Assembly: GCF_030811685.1 (NCBI RefSeq)
Contig: NZ_JAUSRF010000029.1
Coordinates: forward strand, 1-36,819
Origin: Neorhizobium huautlense
GTDB taxonomy: Bacteria; Pseudomonadota; Alphaproteobacteria; Rhizobiales; Rhizobiaceae
Direction: 5' to 3'
DNA: 36,819 nucleotides
The notes under the pieces were generated by a model. That model did no database searches, was not told where the DNA came from, and worked only from the letters and a program-made list of their open reading frames with translations. Shown here one piece after another: positions 24,622 to 31,969 of the stretch. The translations under genes were made by a program, and so were the position numbers. Each line of letters begins with the position of its first letter. Position 1 is the first letter of the stretch.

Positions 24622-25824
24622 TCAGCCCATCGACAGGCGTCGCTGCTGGCCACGGCTGGCCATGACCGATGCACCCAGAAGCGCGCCGGCGGCAAGGAAG
24701 GTGACAACGGCGATCGGTCCCTGTGTCTCAATGAGGATGCCGCCCAGAACCGCGCCGCTGGAAATGGCGATCTGGAACGTCGTCAGCATCAGTGCTCCGG
24801 CGCTTTCGGCCTCATCCGAACCGGCGCGCACCACAAAGCTCTGCAGGCTGACCGGGATGGCTCCGAAGGCAAGGCCCCAGATGGCAACCGCCGTGGCCGC
24901 GACGATTTCAGAGCTTCCGGCCACCGCCATGCTGACGGCTGCGGCTGCGACGAGGCTGGCAAAGATGGTGATCGACAGGCGCGGGCTACGCTCGGATACG
25001 AAACCGCCGAGCAGGTTGCCGAAGAAACCGGCGACGCCATAGGCAAGCAGGATCAGCGAGATGGTTTCGACACCGAGATGCGGCACGCGTTCCAGGAACG
25101 GGCGGATATAGGTGAAGCCGGCAAAATGGCCGGTGATGACCAGAAGAATGGTGATGAGGCCGAGACGCATGGCCGGACGGCGCAACAGCGCTGCCATGGT
25201 GGCAAGACCGGCATGGCCGCTCGGCGGCAGGGCGGGCAGGGTGATGGCCTGCACGAGAAGGGCGACGACACCGATACCGGCCGAAAGGCCGAAGGCGGCG
25301 CGCCATCCCATAGTGGCACCGATCCAGGCGCCGAGCGGGGCGGCGCAGACGGTGGCAAGTGAGACGCCGGCCATGATGATGGCCATGGCGCGCGGCATCA
25401 GATGCGGCGGCACGAGGCGCATGGCAAGCGCTGCCGACATCGCCCAGAAACCGCCAAGCCCGATGCCGAGCAGGAAGCGGGCGGCAAGCAGCATGTGGAT
25501 GCTGGTGGCGGCAGCGGCGATGAGGCTGGAAATGATCAGCGTCATGGTCAGCGCCAGCACGGTCCAGCGGCGATCGAATTTTCGTGTGCCGATGATGACG
25601 CCGGGGCCTGCAATGGCGGCGACGATGGCGGTCATGGTGATCGACTGGCCGGCGAGGCCGGACGTGACGTTGAGGTCACCGGAAATCGGCGTCAGCAGGC
25701 TGACCGGCAGAAACTCTGCGGTGACAAGGCCGAAGACACCGAGCGTCATGGAAACGACAGCGCCCCAGCGGGCGTGTTCTATCGTCCGGGCGTCGCCGCC
25801 CGGGAAAGGGATATGGTCCAGCAT
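24622..25824 (-). CDS. MFS transporter, DHA1-type efflux
   Basis: The protein has 400 residues with twelve predicted membrane segments. The start reads VVSMTLGVFGLVTAEFLPVSLLTPISGDL, as in the AraJ/YdhP group of drug-H+ antiporters. RFLLGIGLGGFWAMSAALAMRLVP follows (loop between segments 4 and 5), and the second half begins GHFAGFTYIRPFL. The cytoplasmic loops have few charges apart from the usual Arg turns. It is divergent from an AraC gene with 37-73 bases between, a layout in which the regulator usually controls the transporter. Confidence 0.9.
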   Translation of the reverse strand: MLDHIPFPGGDARTIEHARWGAVVSMTLGVFGLVTAEFLPVSLLTPISGDLNVTSGLAGQSITMTAIVAAIAGPGVIIGTRKFDRRWTVLALTMTLIISSLIAAAATSIHMLLAARFLLGIGLGGFWAMSAALAMRLVPPHLMPRAMAIIMAGVSLATVCAAPLGAWIGATMGWRAAFGLSAGIGVVALLVQAITLPALPPSGHAGLATMAALLRRPAMRLGLITILLVITGHFAGFTYIRPFLERVPHLGVETISLILLAYGVAGFFGNLLGGFVSERSPRLSITIFASLVAAAAVSMAVAGSSEIVAATAVAIWGLAFGAIPVSLQSFVVRAGSDEAESAGALMLTTFQIAISSGAVLGGILIETQGPIAVVTFLAAGALLGASVMASRGQQRRLSMG

Positions 25825-25861
25825 GGGGATCTCCTGATTTGCTGTTGGTCAAGGAATAGGC

Positions 25862-26890
25862 GTGACCGGCCGGAGTTTCCATGCTAAAAAATCCGGCATG
25901 CTTGATCATTCGTCCAATTCTCCATTTGAACTCCCTTCCGATCCGCTGAGCGAAATGCTGCGGGGATTGCGTCTCGATGGTGTGGAATACGGCCGCTGCC
26001 GGCCGGCTTCGCCCTGGGCCACGGCCTTTCCGGCGCAGGAGGCGGCGCGGTTTCATTTCATCCAGTCCGGTTCTGCCGTGTTGCGGCTGGAAGGGCAGGG
26101 CGACTGGCTGGACCTGAAGGCGGGGGACGCCGTGCTGGTGCCGCGCGGCAATGCGCATGTCGTGGCCGAACATCCGACCGTTCCGCCGGTGCCGTTCGAA
26201 CGGTATGGACGCACGAAAATTTGCTCTGGCGTTTACGACGTGAAATGCCAGGAGAGGCCGGGCGAGACGCAGATCTTCAACGGTTCGTTGCGTTTCAATC
26301 TCGACCGGCTGCACCCGCTGTTGCAGATGATGCCGGACGTGATGACCACCACCGATCTGGCGCGTAGCGAGCCGACCATTCCGCATCTGCTGGATGCCAT
26401 GGCGCGCGAGGTGGACATGGACCGGGTCGGCGCCGGCGGCATTCTGGCGCGGTTGGCGGATGTATTGATGGCGACGATGATCCGCACCTGGGTGGAGCAT
26501 GGCTGCGGCGAGACAAATGGCTGGATCGCGGCTGTACGCAGTCCGGATGTCGGCCGCGTGTTGGCGGCAATCCATCTGGAACCGGAACGCGACTGGTCGG
26601 TTGCCGAACTCGCCCGTCATATGGGGGCGTCACGCTCCGGTTTTGCCGAACGGTTTGCCAAGGTAGTGGGCGAAACGCCGGCGCGTTATGTGGCGCGGGT
26701 GCGCATGCATCAGGCGCGGCTTTGGCTGAAGGAAGGCATGCGTGTTTCGGTGATTGCCGAGCGGCTGGGTTATGATGCCGAGGCGTCATTCAGCCGTGCC
26801 TTCAAGCGTATCATCGGTGCACCGCCGAGCCATTTTCGCAGCCGCACGGATGAGGTCGTGCCGGTGGCGGAACTGATGGCGGCGGAATAG
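25862..26890 (+). CDS. AraC-family regulator with N-terminal cupin domain
   Basis: The protein has 342 residues from GTG 25862, which has AAGGA 6 bases upstream; ATG 25898 would give 330. The cupin_6-type sensor starts with DPLSEMLRGLRLDGVEYG and continues through LKAGDAVLVPRGNAHVV. The C-terminal two helix-turn-helix motifs are LARHMGASRSGFAERFAKVVGETPARYV and VIAERLGYDAEASFSRAFKRIIGAPPSHFR. It probably regulates the divergent MFS gene. It ends 4 bases from the stop of the convergent protease gene. Confidence 0.9.
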   Translation: MTGRSFHAKKSGMLDHSSNSPFELPSDPLSEMLRGLRLDGVEYGRCRPASPWATAFPAQEAARFHFIQSGSAVLRLEGQGDWLDLKAGDAVLVPRGNAHVVAEHPTVPPVPFERYGRTKICSGVYDVKCQERPGETQIFNGSLRFNLDRLHPLLQMMPDVMTTTDLARSEPTIPHLLDAMAREVDMDRVGAGGILARLADVLMATMIRTWVEHGCGETNGWIAAVRSPDVGRVLAAIHLEPERDWSVAELARHMGASRSGFAERFAKVVGETPARYVARVRMHQARLWLKEGMRVSVIAERLGYDAEASFSRAFKRIIGAPPSHFRSRTDEVVPVAELMAAE

Positions 26891-26893
26891 ACG

Positions 26894-27598
26894 TCAGTCT
26901 TTCAAGCGCATTTCGTCCGTCTGGATCTGCAACGAACTCAGGGTCGACAGGAACGTCATGCCCAGCAGGCTTTCGTCGAGCCGGCCTTCCGAGGCGACCA
27001 TTGCCCGTACATCGCGGCGAACGATCGGGCCGATGGTCATCTGGTCCAGTCGGACGGGGGCCGCCATGGCGCGACCGTTGGCGGTGGAAACGCTGACGGT
27101 GAAGGAGAGGTTTTCCGGATCAAGGCCGAGTGTCCGGGCATCGTCCCAGCTGAGAACGACCGAGCTTGCGCCGGTATCGACCAGCATCGGCACGGTTCGG
27201 CCGTTGACTTCCATGCGCGCCTGAAAATGTCCGCCCATGGCGCGGTGCAGGATGACTTCCGAACTACCATCGGACGCCGTGGTGACGACGGCGCTGCCGG
27301 GCATCAGGCCCGCCATGAAGCGATTGCCGACCGAGGCAAAATCGTTGCGATAGAGATAACCGACCATCAGGCCCATAATGATGACCAGCCAGATGGCGAT
27401 CATCCGCGCGGTTTCGCCAAGCCCTCCGTGGCGGCCGGCGAGAACGCCGGCGGAAAGGACCGCTGCGATCGGCAGCAGATAGACCATCCGCGCGAAATCG
27501 TCGTTTTCCATGCCCATCGTGTGGCCGCTGGAATCATTGAAGATGAGGAGCGCCAGTCCGGCGCCGAGAATGATGAGAACGACGGTCAATCCATTCAC
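26894..27598 (-). CDS. TIGR02281-family membrane-linked aspartic protease
   Basis: The protein has 234 residues with hydrophobic segments at about 4-20, 40-55 and 68-83, then a retropepsin-like domain. The catalytic motif is LVDTGASSVVLS with D141; the second half has GPIVRRDVRAMVA and ESLLGMTFLSTL. Such proteins form a half-protease that should act as a dimer. The protease domain probably lies in the periplasm. It overlaps DUF1289 by 4 bases and is likely the last gene of cobS-DUF1289-protease. Its substrate is unknown. Confidence 0.88.
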   Translation of the reverse strand: MNGLTVVLIILGAGLALLIFNDSSGHTMGMENDDFARMVYLLPIAAVLSAGVLAGRHGGLGETARMIAIWLVIIMGLMVGYLYRNDFASVGNRFMAGLMPGSAVVTTASDGSSEVILHRAMGGHFQARMEVNGRTVPMLVDTGASSVVLSWDDARTLGLDPENLSFTVSVSTANGRAMAAPVRLDQMTIGPIVRRDVRAMVASEGRLDESLLGMTFLSTLSSLQIQTDEMRLKD

Positions 27599-27834
27599 GG
27601 TGCAATGGCCTCCTTCAGAGTGTTGGGAACGGCAAGGCCGGCCCGACGCAGGCGGCCGGGCAGGACGGACATGAGGTTTGCACGCGCCGTGTCATCGAGA
27701 TCGCGCCAGCTGCCGATTTCGGAAAGCGAGCGTCCACAGCCGATGCAATGACCGGCAAGCGGCGTGTCTTCGCCCGCAATCGTGCAGACGCCGCTGCAGG
27801 GGGAGAGGATGTTCGATGCGTGCATGACCGACAT
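27595..27834 (-). CDS. DUF1289 protein
   Basis: The protein has 79 residues. The four family cysteines read SPCSGVCTI and CIGCGRSLSEIGSW (C13, C17, C30, C33), probably binding a metal, followed by a helix LDDTARANLMSVLPGRLRR. The role is unknown. The start may be M1 or M4; the ribosome binding site is weak. It starts 9 bases after cobS and overlaps the protease gene by 4 bases. Confidence 0.88.
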   Translation of the reverse strand: MSVMHASNILSPCSGVCTIAGEDTPLAGHCIGCGRSLSEIGSWRDLDDTARANLMSVLPGRLRRAGLAVPNTLKEAIAP

Positions 27835-27843
27835 ATCGGGCGC

Positions 27844-28623
27844 TTACGTTGCAAGAGCAAGGGCGGTAAAAACCGCCATTGACGTGACCTGCTGGGTGGC
27901 GCCGATCGTGTCGCCGGTATGACCACCGAGTTTTTTATCGACCACGCGGGTGAAGGCAAAAGCGGCCAGAACCGCGAAGGCCAGAGCGAACAGGATCGAG
28001 CCGAGATGGTAACTCGGCAACAGGAACAGGAAGGCGAGGAGAGCGGCGAGGGCGAGCGCCATGGTGCGTGCTGCGTCTTCCGGTTTGCCGACAGCAACGG
28101 CGACGCCGTTCGTGCGGGCGGGCGGCAGCATCGACCAGTGCCAGACCATCAGGGCACGGCTGACGGAGGCAGCGGCAAGGAGGGCAAGGGCGGCGCCAAA
28201 GGGCGAAAGGTCTGTGCCGAGTTGGGCAAGGGCAGAGGCGCGGATGCCGAAAGACAGGATCAGGGCCACGACACCATAGGAACCGGTGCGGCTGTCCTTC
28301 ATGATGGCAAGCGCGTGTTCCTTGTCGCGCCCGCCGCCAAGGCCGTCGGCGGCGTCCGCAAACCCGTCCTCGTGCAATGCGCCGGTGGTGACTGTCAGTG
28401 TACCGAGCGCAAGAATGGCCGCAAGAAATGGTTGTGCACCGAGAACGAGCATCGCCCACAATACGCACATGGCAGGCAGAGCAATGACGACGCCGGCCAC
28501 CGGAAATGCCCGCACGGCGCGAGAAATACTGCCGTCATGGCCTTCGAAAAAGCGCGCGTGAACCGGCAACCGGCTCAGGAAGCCGACGGAGCGGGCGATA
28601 TCCGCGATGAATTCGCTCAACAT
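27844..28623 (-). CDS. cobS: Adenosylcobinamide-GDP ribazoletransferase (CobS/CobV)
   Basis: The protein has 259 residues, an integral membrane enzyme that joins adenosylcobinamide-GDP and alpha-ribazole as a last step of cobalamin assembly. The family motif GALHEDGFADAADGLGGGRDKEHALAIMKDSRTGSYG is complete at about 81-116, with the metal-binding acidic residues; GGHTGDTIGATQQV is near the C-terminus. ATG 28623 begins LSEFIADIARSVGFLSRLPV. No ribosome binding site is obvious. It is divergent from cobT, which makes its ribazole-phosphate precursor. Confidence 0.94.
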   Translation of the reverse strand: MLSEFIADIARSVGFLSRLPVHARFFEGHDGSISRAVRAFPVAGVVIALPAMCVLWAMLVLGAQPFLAAILALGTLTVTTGALHEDGFADAADGLGGGRDKEHALAIMKDSRTGSYGVVALILSFGIRASALAQLGTDLSPFGAALALLAAASVSRALMVWHWSMLPPARTNGVAVAVGKPEDAARTMALALAALLAFLFLLPSYHLGSILFALAFAVLAAFAFTRVVDKKLGGHTGDTIGATQQVTSMAVFTALALAT

Positions 28624-28742
28624 GTGACGTGCGTTTGGCAGTTGTTCCTCCGGCCATGCCTGATAAACAGGGGGCCACAAAGCGGGATTCCCGAAGCAAA
28701 CACAAGCCTTCCCGCGACAAGAGACAGACAAGGAATGATGAT

Positions 28743-29759
28743 ATGAGCGTGAGCGGCATGCCCTTCGACGATTTTCGCGTTCTCCTGCGCGAACTGCCGG
28801 GTCCGGACCAGCGGGCACTGGTAGCGGCGCGCGAGCGTGATGCGCAACTGACCAAGCCGCCGGGTTCGCTCGGTCGTCTGGAAGAAATCGCCTTCTGGCT
28901 TGCCGCATGGTCGGGCCGCTCTCCTGCCGTCAACCGCCCGCTCGTGGCAATCTTTGCCGGCAATCATGGCGTGGCAAAACACGGTATCACGCCGTACCCG
29001 CCATCGGTGACACAGCAGATGGTAGAAAATTTTGCCGCCGGTGGTGCTGCCATCAACCAGATCTGCGTCACCCACGACCTCGGCCTGAAGATTTTTGACC
29101 TGGCGCTGGATTATCCGACCGGTGACATCACCGTGGAGCCGGCGCTGTCCGAGCGCGACTGCGCCGCAACCATGGCCTTCGGCATGGAATCGATTGCCGG
29201 CGGTACCGATCTTCTGATCATCGGCGAAATGGGCATCGGCAACACCACGATTGCTGCCGCCATCAATCTCGCGCTTTACGGCGGCACGGCGGAAGAATGG
29301 GTTGGCCCCGGCACCGGCTCGCATGGTGATGTTCTGGCGCGCAAGATCGCGGCGGTAAAGGCGGCGGTCGAATTCCACAAGGATCATCTCTCCGATCCGC
29401 TGGAAGTGCTGCGCCGTCTCGGCGGTCGTGAAGTGGCGGCCATGGCCGGCGCCATTCTGGCGGCCCGTATGGAAAAGATCCCGGTTCTGATCGACGGTTA
29501 TGTGGCGACCGCCGCCGCTGCCATCCTCAAGGCGATCAATCCTTCGGCGCTCGATCATTGCCTGATCGGCCATGTCTCTGGTGAGCCGGGCCATCTGGCG
29601 GCAATCGAGAAGTTGGGCAAGACGCCACTTCTGGCGCTCGGCATGCGGCTGGGTGAAGGCACGGGTGCCGCTCTTGCCGCCGGCATCGTCAAGTCCGCCG
29701 CTACCTGCCATTCCGGCATGGCGACCTTTGCGCAGGCGGGTGTGACCAACAAGGTATAA
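28743..29759 (+). CDS. cobT: Nicotinate-nucleotide-dimethylbenzimidazole phosphoribosyltransferase
   Basis: The protein has 338 residues. The enzyme makes alpha-ribazole phosphate for the lower ligand of B12. Motifs are LTKPPGSLGRLEEIAFWLAAW, then FAGNHGVAKHGITPYPPSVT, GEMGIGNTTIAAAI, GTGSHGD and the late HVSGEPGH with the catalytic Glu. AAGGA lies 6-10 bases before ATG 28743. The upstream region is 119 bases and does not hold a full cobalamin riboswitch. A terminator follows. Confidence 0.95.
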   Translation: MSVSGMPFDDFRVLLRELPGPDQRALVAARERDAQLTKPPGSLGRLEEIAFWLAAWSGRSPAVNRPLVAIFAGNHGVAKHGITPYPPSVTQQMVENFAAGGAAINQICVTHDLGLKIFDLALDYPTGDITVEPALSERDCAATMAFGMESIAGGTDLLIIGEMGIGNTTIAAAINLALYGGTAEEWVGPGTGSHGDVLARKIAAVKAAVEFHKDHLSDPLEVLRRLGGREVAAMAGAILAARMEKIPVLIDGYVATAAAAILKAINPSALDHCLIGHVSGEPGHLAAIEKLGKTPLLALGMRLGEGTGAALAAGIVKSAATCHSGMATFAQAGVTNKV

Positions 29760-29793
29760 GCAGGCTACGGAAATATCGAGACCGGAAATTCGA

Positions 29794-29826
29794 GGGTGGC
29801 GCGATCAAGGTTGCGCCGCCCTTTTT
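29794..29826 (+). terminator. Terminator after cobT
   Basis: A 9-base-pair stem GGGTGGCGC/GCGCCGCCC with one T-G pair is followed by TTTTT. It lies 34 bases after the cobT stop. The following stretch to 30053 is AT-rich and without a gene I can support. Confidence 0.75.
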
Positions 29827-30053
29827 CGTGGCCTGTGTTTTTGTGCCTAATCGGCTCATGATTCTGTTTTGGCCGCTTGGCACTCGACCTTCTCGACACC
29901 GGAACGCCCTCACAATTATGTGATATACAGTCATATAGCTAAATTCAAGCCGTTTCCGGCAAGTCGCCTGCCTAATTTTCGGCCAATTGCAAGAACTTGC
30001 GGGTGGACAGTGTTTTCGCGAAAGTTATCTTTTGTCATATTTTAATGGGGTGA

Positions 30054-30242
30054 TTGGGATTTGGCATATTGTCTTGCAACAGGGTCGAGGTTTTCGAACG
30101 TGACGATTGGTGGATCGTGCGGGTGTTTGAGGATGGCGAGGTTATGGAGCGCGTTTTCCGGTTTGAGGAACATGCGGACTCATGGGCGGCGGGGCAGAAG
30201 ATCAGATTACGACAGGTTGCCGAGCGCGAGCGCGACACATGA
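30054..30242 (+). CDS. Small hypothetical protein, WIVRVFEDG type
   Basis: The protein has up to 62 residues from a TTG at 30054; no ATG start is available in frame after the stop at 30051. The core DDWWIVRVFEDGEVMERVFRFEEHADSWAAGQKIRLR looks like rhizobial small proteins of unknown function with a beta-hairpin and an E-H-A-x-x-W-A-x-G-Q helix. Codon use fits coding sequence. The start is uncertain; a later TTG at 30069 is possible. It probably precedes dgkA in its own unit. Confidence 0.5.
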   Translation: MGFGILSCNRVEVFERDDWWIVRVFEDGEVMERVFRFEEHADSWAAGQKIRLRQVAERERDT

Positions 30243-30266
30243 CGGACTGGTTCTCTGTCTGTGATC

Positions 30267-30310
30267 GGTCGGGTGTAAAACAAACGATATCCACCCGACC
30301 TTGCCGGGTG
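30267..30310 (+). promoter_or_regulatory. Mutually exclusive hairpins upstream of dgkA
   Basis: GGTCGGGTG (30267-30275) can pair with CACCCGACC (30292-30300) over 9 base pairs. Alternatively CACCCG (30292-30297) can pair with CGGGTG (30305-30310). The two cannot form together. No run of T follows the second hairpin, so this is not a plain terminator. Confidence 0.3.
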
Positions 30311-30401
30311 ACCGCAATTGCAGATAGACGTCGAAGGCGCTCCGGGCGATAGAACCGCATCGGGCCGAGAGGATGACGGCTACCGGATAAGGGAGCCGGG
30401 C

Positions 30402-30794
30402 ATGGAAAAGACGCCACTGGACAGCAATATCGAAAAGGCGAGCGGCCTGCGCCGAGTGGTGGCGGCAACGCGTTATTCCCTGCAGGGACTGGCGCGGTTG
30501 TGGCGGGAAGAGGCCTTTCGCCATGAGGTGATCGCCTTTGTCGTCGGCCTTGTGATCCTTGTCGCTGTCGGCGCGAAATTCACCGATTACCTGATCTATC
30601 TCGTTCTCATGCTGGTGCTGTTTTCGATCGAGGCCCTGAATACGGCGATCGAGGAGCTGGTCGACCGTATCTCGCCTGAAATTTCGAGCGTCGGCCGCCA
30701 TGCCAAGGATCTCGGATCCTTCGCGGTATTCTGCCTTCTGGGCGCAAACGGTATGTTCGTGTTTTATGTGGTCGTGGTGCGGCTGTGGGAGTGA
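30402..30794 (+). CDS. dgkA: Diacylglycerol kinase
   Basis: The protein has 130 residues, an inner-membrane enzyme with three helices that phosphorylates diacylglycerol with ATP, recycling lipid from glucan or lipid-A modification. Motifs are REEAFRHEVIAF and SIEALNTAIEELVDRISPE, with HAKDLGSFAVFCLL in the last third. GGGAG lies before ATG 30402; the longer in-frame extension is not family-like. It converges on a ParE-type toxin gene with a 3-base gap. Confidence 0.95.
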   Translation: MEKTPLDSNIEKASGLRRVVAATRYSLQGLARLWREEAFRHEVIAFVVGLVILVAVGAKFTDYLIYLVLMLVLFSIEALNTAIEELVDRISPEISSVGRHAKDLGSFAVFCLLGANGMFVFYVVVVRLWE

Positions 30795-30797
30795 GGA

Positions 30798-31076
30798 CTA
30801 CTGTTCCGGTCGGCGGGATGTGTGCCTGAACCGGGTAACAACGACATCCTCGCCATCCAGCCGGTAGAAGATCACGTAGGGGTAGGGGCTCATAACAAGT
30901 CTTCTTGTCGATTGTCTGCTCGTTCTCTGGCCGGCTCTCGGCTGATTTGCAAGAAGTTCGATTGCTTCAGAAATGCGTATGGCAATGCGTTCCGCACCGG
31001 ATGGAGATCGCTCGCTGACATATGTGAGTGCTTTATCGATCTGTATGGAAGAGCGATCGGTAAAGCGCACGGTCAC
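30798..31076 (-). CDS. RelE/ParE-family toxin, module 1
   Basis: The protein has 92 residues. The fold is RelE/ParE-like: VRFTDRSSIQIDKALTYVSERSPSGAERIAIRISEAIELLANQPRAGQRT, then RRLVMSPYPYVIFYRLDGEDVVVTRFRHTSR. The PYPYVIFYR motif and the final R-H-T-S-R fit ParE toxins, which usually poison gyrase, though RelE-type RNase activity cannot be ruled out. It starts inside the antitoxin stop with a 4-base overlap. Module 2, at 31396-31913, is a diverged relative. Confidence 0.88.
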   Translation of the reverse strand: MTVRFTDRSSIQIDKALTYVSERSPSGAERIAIRISEAIELLANQPRAGQRTSRQSTRRLVMSPYPYVIFYRLDGEDVVVTRFRHTSRRPEQ

Positions 31077-31303
31077 CGGATGTATTTCGCCAGAATGGCG
31101 TGGACCTCGGTCTCTTCGACGAGTTCTCCGCGTTCGATCTCTTGTTCTGCCTCTTCGATGTCCGCCTCTTCCTCCGGCGTCAATTGATACACTTCGCCGT
31201 CATGCTCGCCCATGAAACGCAAAAGCAGGCCCGCGAGTTCATCCTGCATTTCGGCAGGGAGTTCGCGGGCGGCTTCGATGGCGCGGTCGAGAAGTTTGGT
31301 CAT
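31073..31303 (-). CDS. Antitoxin of ParE-type module 1
   Basis: The protein has 76 residues. It begins MTKLLDRAIEAARELPAEMQDELAGLLLRF; the C-terminal part LTPEEEADIEEAEQEIERGELV is acidic, as in partner-binding tails, and it ends EVHAILAKYIR. The start was set at MTKLL because the family begins there; a start at MVLRHDDA (31327) is possible. It overlaps the toxin by 4 bases. Its first 24 codons and the 40 bases upstream are nearly identical to module 2. Confidence 0.8.
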   Translation of the reverse strand: MTKLLDRAIEAARELPAEMQDELAGLLLRFMGEHDGEVYQLTPEEEADIEEAEQEIERGELVEETEVHAILAKYIR

Positions 31304-31343
31304 GGCATCATCATGCCTCAAAACCATGCGCTGGAAAAGGTGG
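31232..31343. repeat. 112-base direct repeat, copy 1
   Basis: It matches 31842-31953 with 4 mismatches in 112 bases. The last 71 bases match exactly. It covers the 5' end of the module 1 antitoxin and about 40 bases upstream. Confidence 0.9.
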
Positions 31344-31395
31344 TGTGCAAGTAGGGCGATCAGGCAGATCTCTTGCTGCGCCATGTGCTGAACTG

Positions 31396-31689
31396 TCAAT
31401 CAGCATCCGGCATGTTGGCCGGATTTTGCGCTGCGTGGCGGACACCGAGAATGGTGATCGTATCGTCTGCGAGGTTGTAATAGATCGCGTAGGGATAGGG
31501 ATTTATTATCAGGCGACGCATGCCGGCGCGATTGGTTCTTGTTCCGACATGAGGGTGAGTGGCCAGATATTCCACCATCTTGCGGATGCGTTGACCGACA
31601 TGTTCGGCGCCGGAAGGCGAGGCCATGTAAATCCTTTCCAGCACCTGCTCCAGCTCGTTTGCCGCTTCAGGTGTAAAAAGGATGTTCAC
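31396..31689 (-). CDS. RelE/ParE-family toxin, module 2
   Basis: The protein has 97 residues. ILFTPEAANELEQVLERIYMASPSGAEHVGQRIRKMVEYLATHPHVGTRTNRAGMRRLIINPYPYAIYYN is ParE-like and shares SPSGAE, RRL and PYPY with module 1, but the two are well diverged. The C-terminal tail RHAAQNPANMPDAD differs. It overlaps its antitoxin by 4 bases. Confidence 0.88.
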   Translation of the reverse strand: MNILFTPEAANELEQVLERIYMASPSGAEHVGQRIRKMVEYLATHPHVGTRTNRAGMRRLIINPYPYAIYYNLADDTITILGVRHAAQNPANMPDAD

Positions 31690-31913
31690 CTGGAAAATCT
31701 CGACCAGATTGCCTCAACGCGCTCGTCGGAGGCGAACTCACCGCGTGCAGCCTGTTCCAGTGATTTTTTGAAAGATGCTTCTTCTTCCGGCGACATGACG
31801 TAAAAATCCTGCTCGCCGTTGAAAAAAGTCATCATCAGGCGCGCGAGCTCGTCCTGCATTTCGGCAGGCAGTTCGCGGGCGACTTCGATGGCGCGGTCGA
31901 GAAGTTTGGTCAT
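31686..31913 (-). CDS. Antitoxin of ParE-type module 2
   Basis: The protein has 75 residues. Its first 24 residues are almost the same as the module 1 antitoxin (only V for A at residue 11). The rest, RLMMTFFNGEQDFYVMSPEEEASFKKSLEQAARGEFA, is related but diverged, ending RVEAIWSRFSR. The identical leader region suggests both modules use the same kind of promoter. It lies 56 bases downstream of the histidine kinase stop, on the same strand, so read-through is possible. Confidence 0.8.
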   Translation of the reverse strand: MTKLLDRAIEVARELPAEMQDELARLMMTFFNGEQDFYVMSPEEEASFKKSLEQAARGEFASDERVEAIWSRFSR

Positions 31914-31953
31914 GGCATCATCATGCCTCAAAACCATGCGCTGGAAAAGGTGG
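31842..31953. repeat. 112-base direct repeat, copy 2
   Basis: It is the partner of 31232-31343, offset by 610 bases. The identity ends at 31953, before the histidine kinase stop at 31970. Confidence 0.9.
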
Positions 31954-31969
31954 CGCGCCGTTCAGATTG

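Noticed and set aside
28624..28742. Cobalamin riboswitch between cobS and cobT
   Set aside because: The gap is 119 bases and lacks the B12-box core and the multi-arm structure; only a small hairpin is visible.
28617..29711. 364-codon minus-strand frame
   Set aside because: It is the antisense of cobT, with no recognisable domain.
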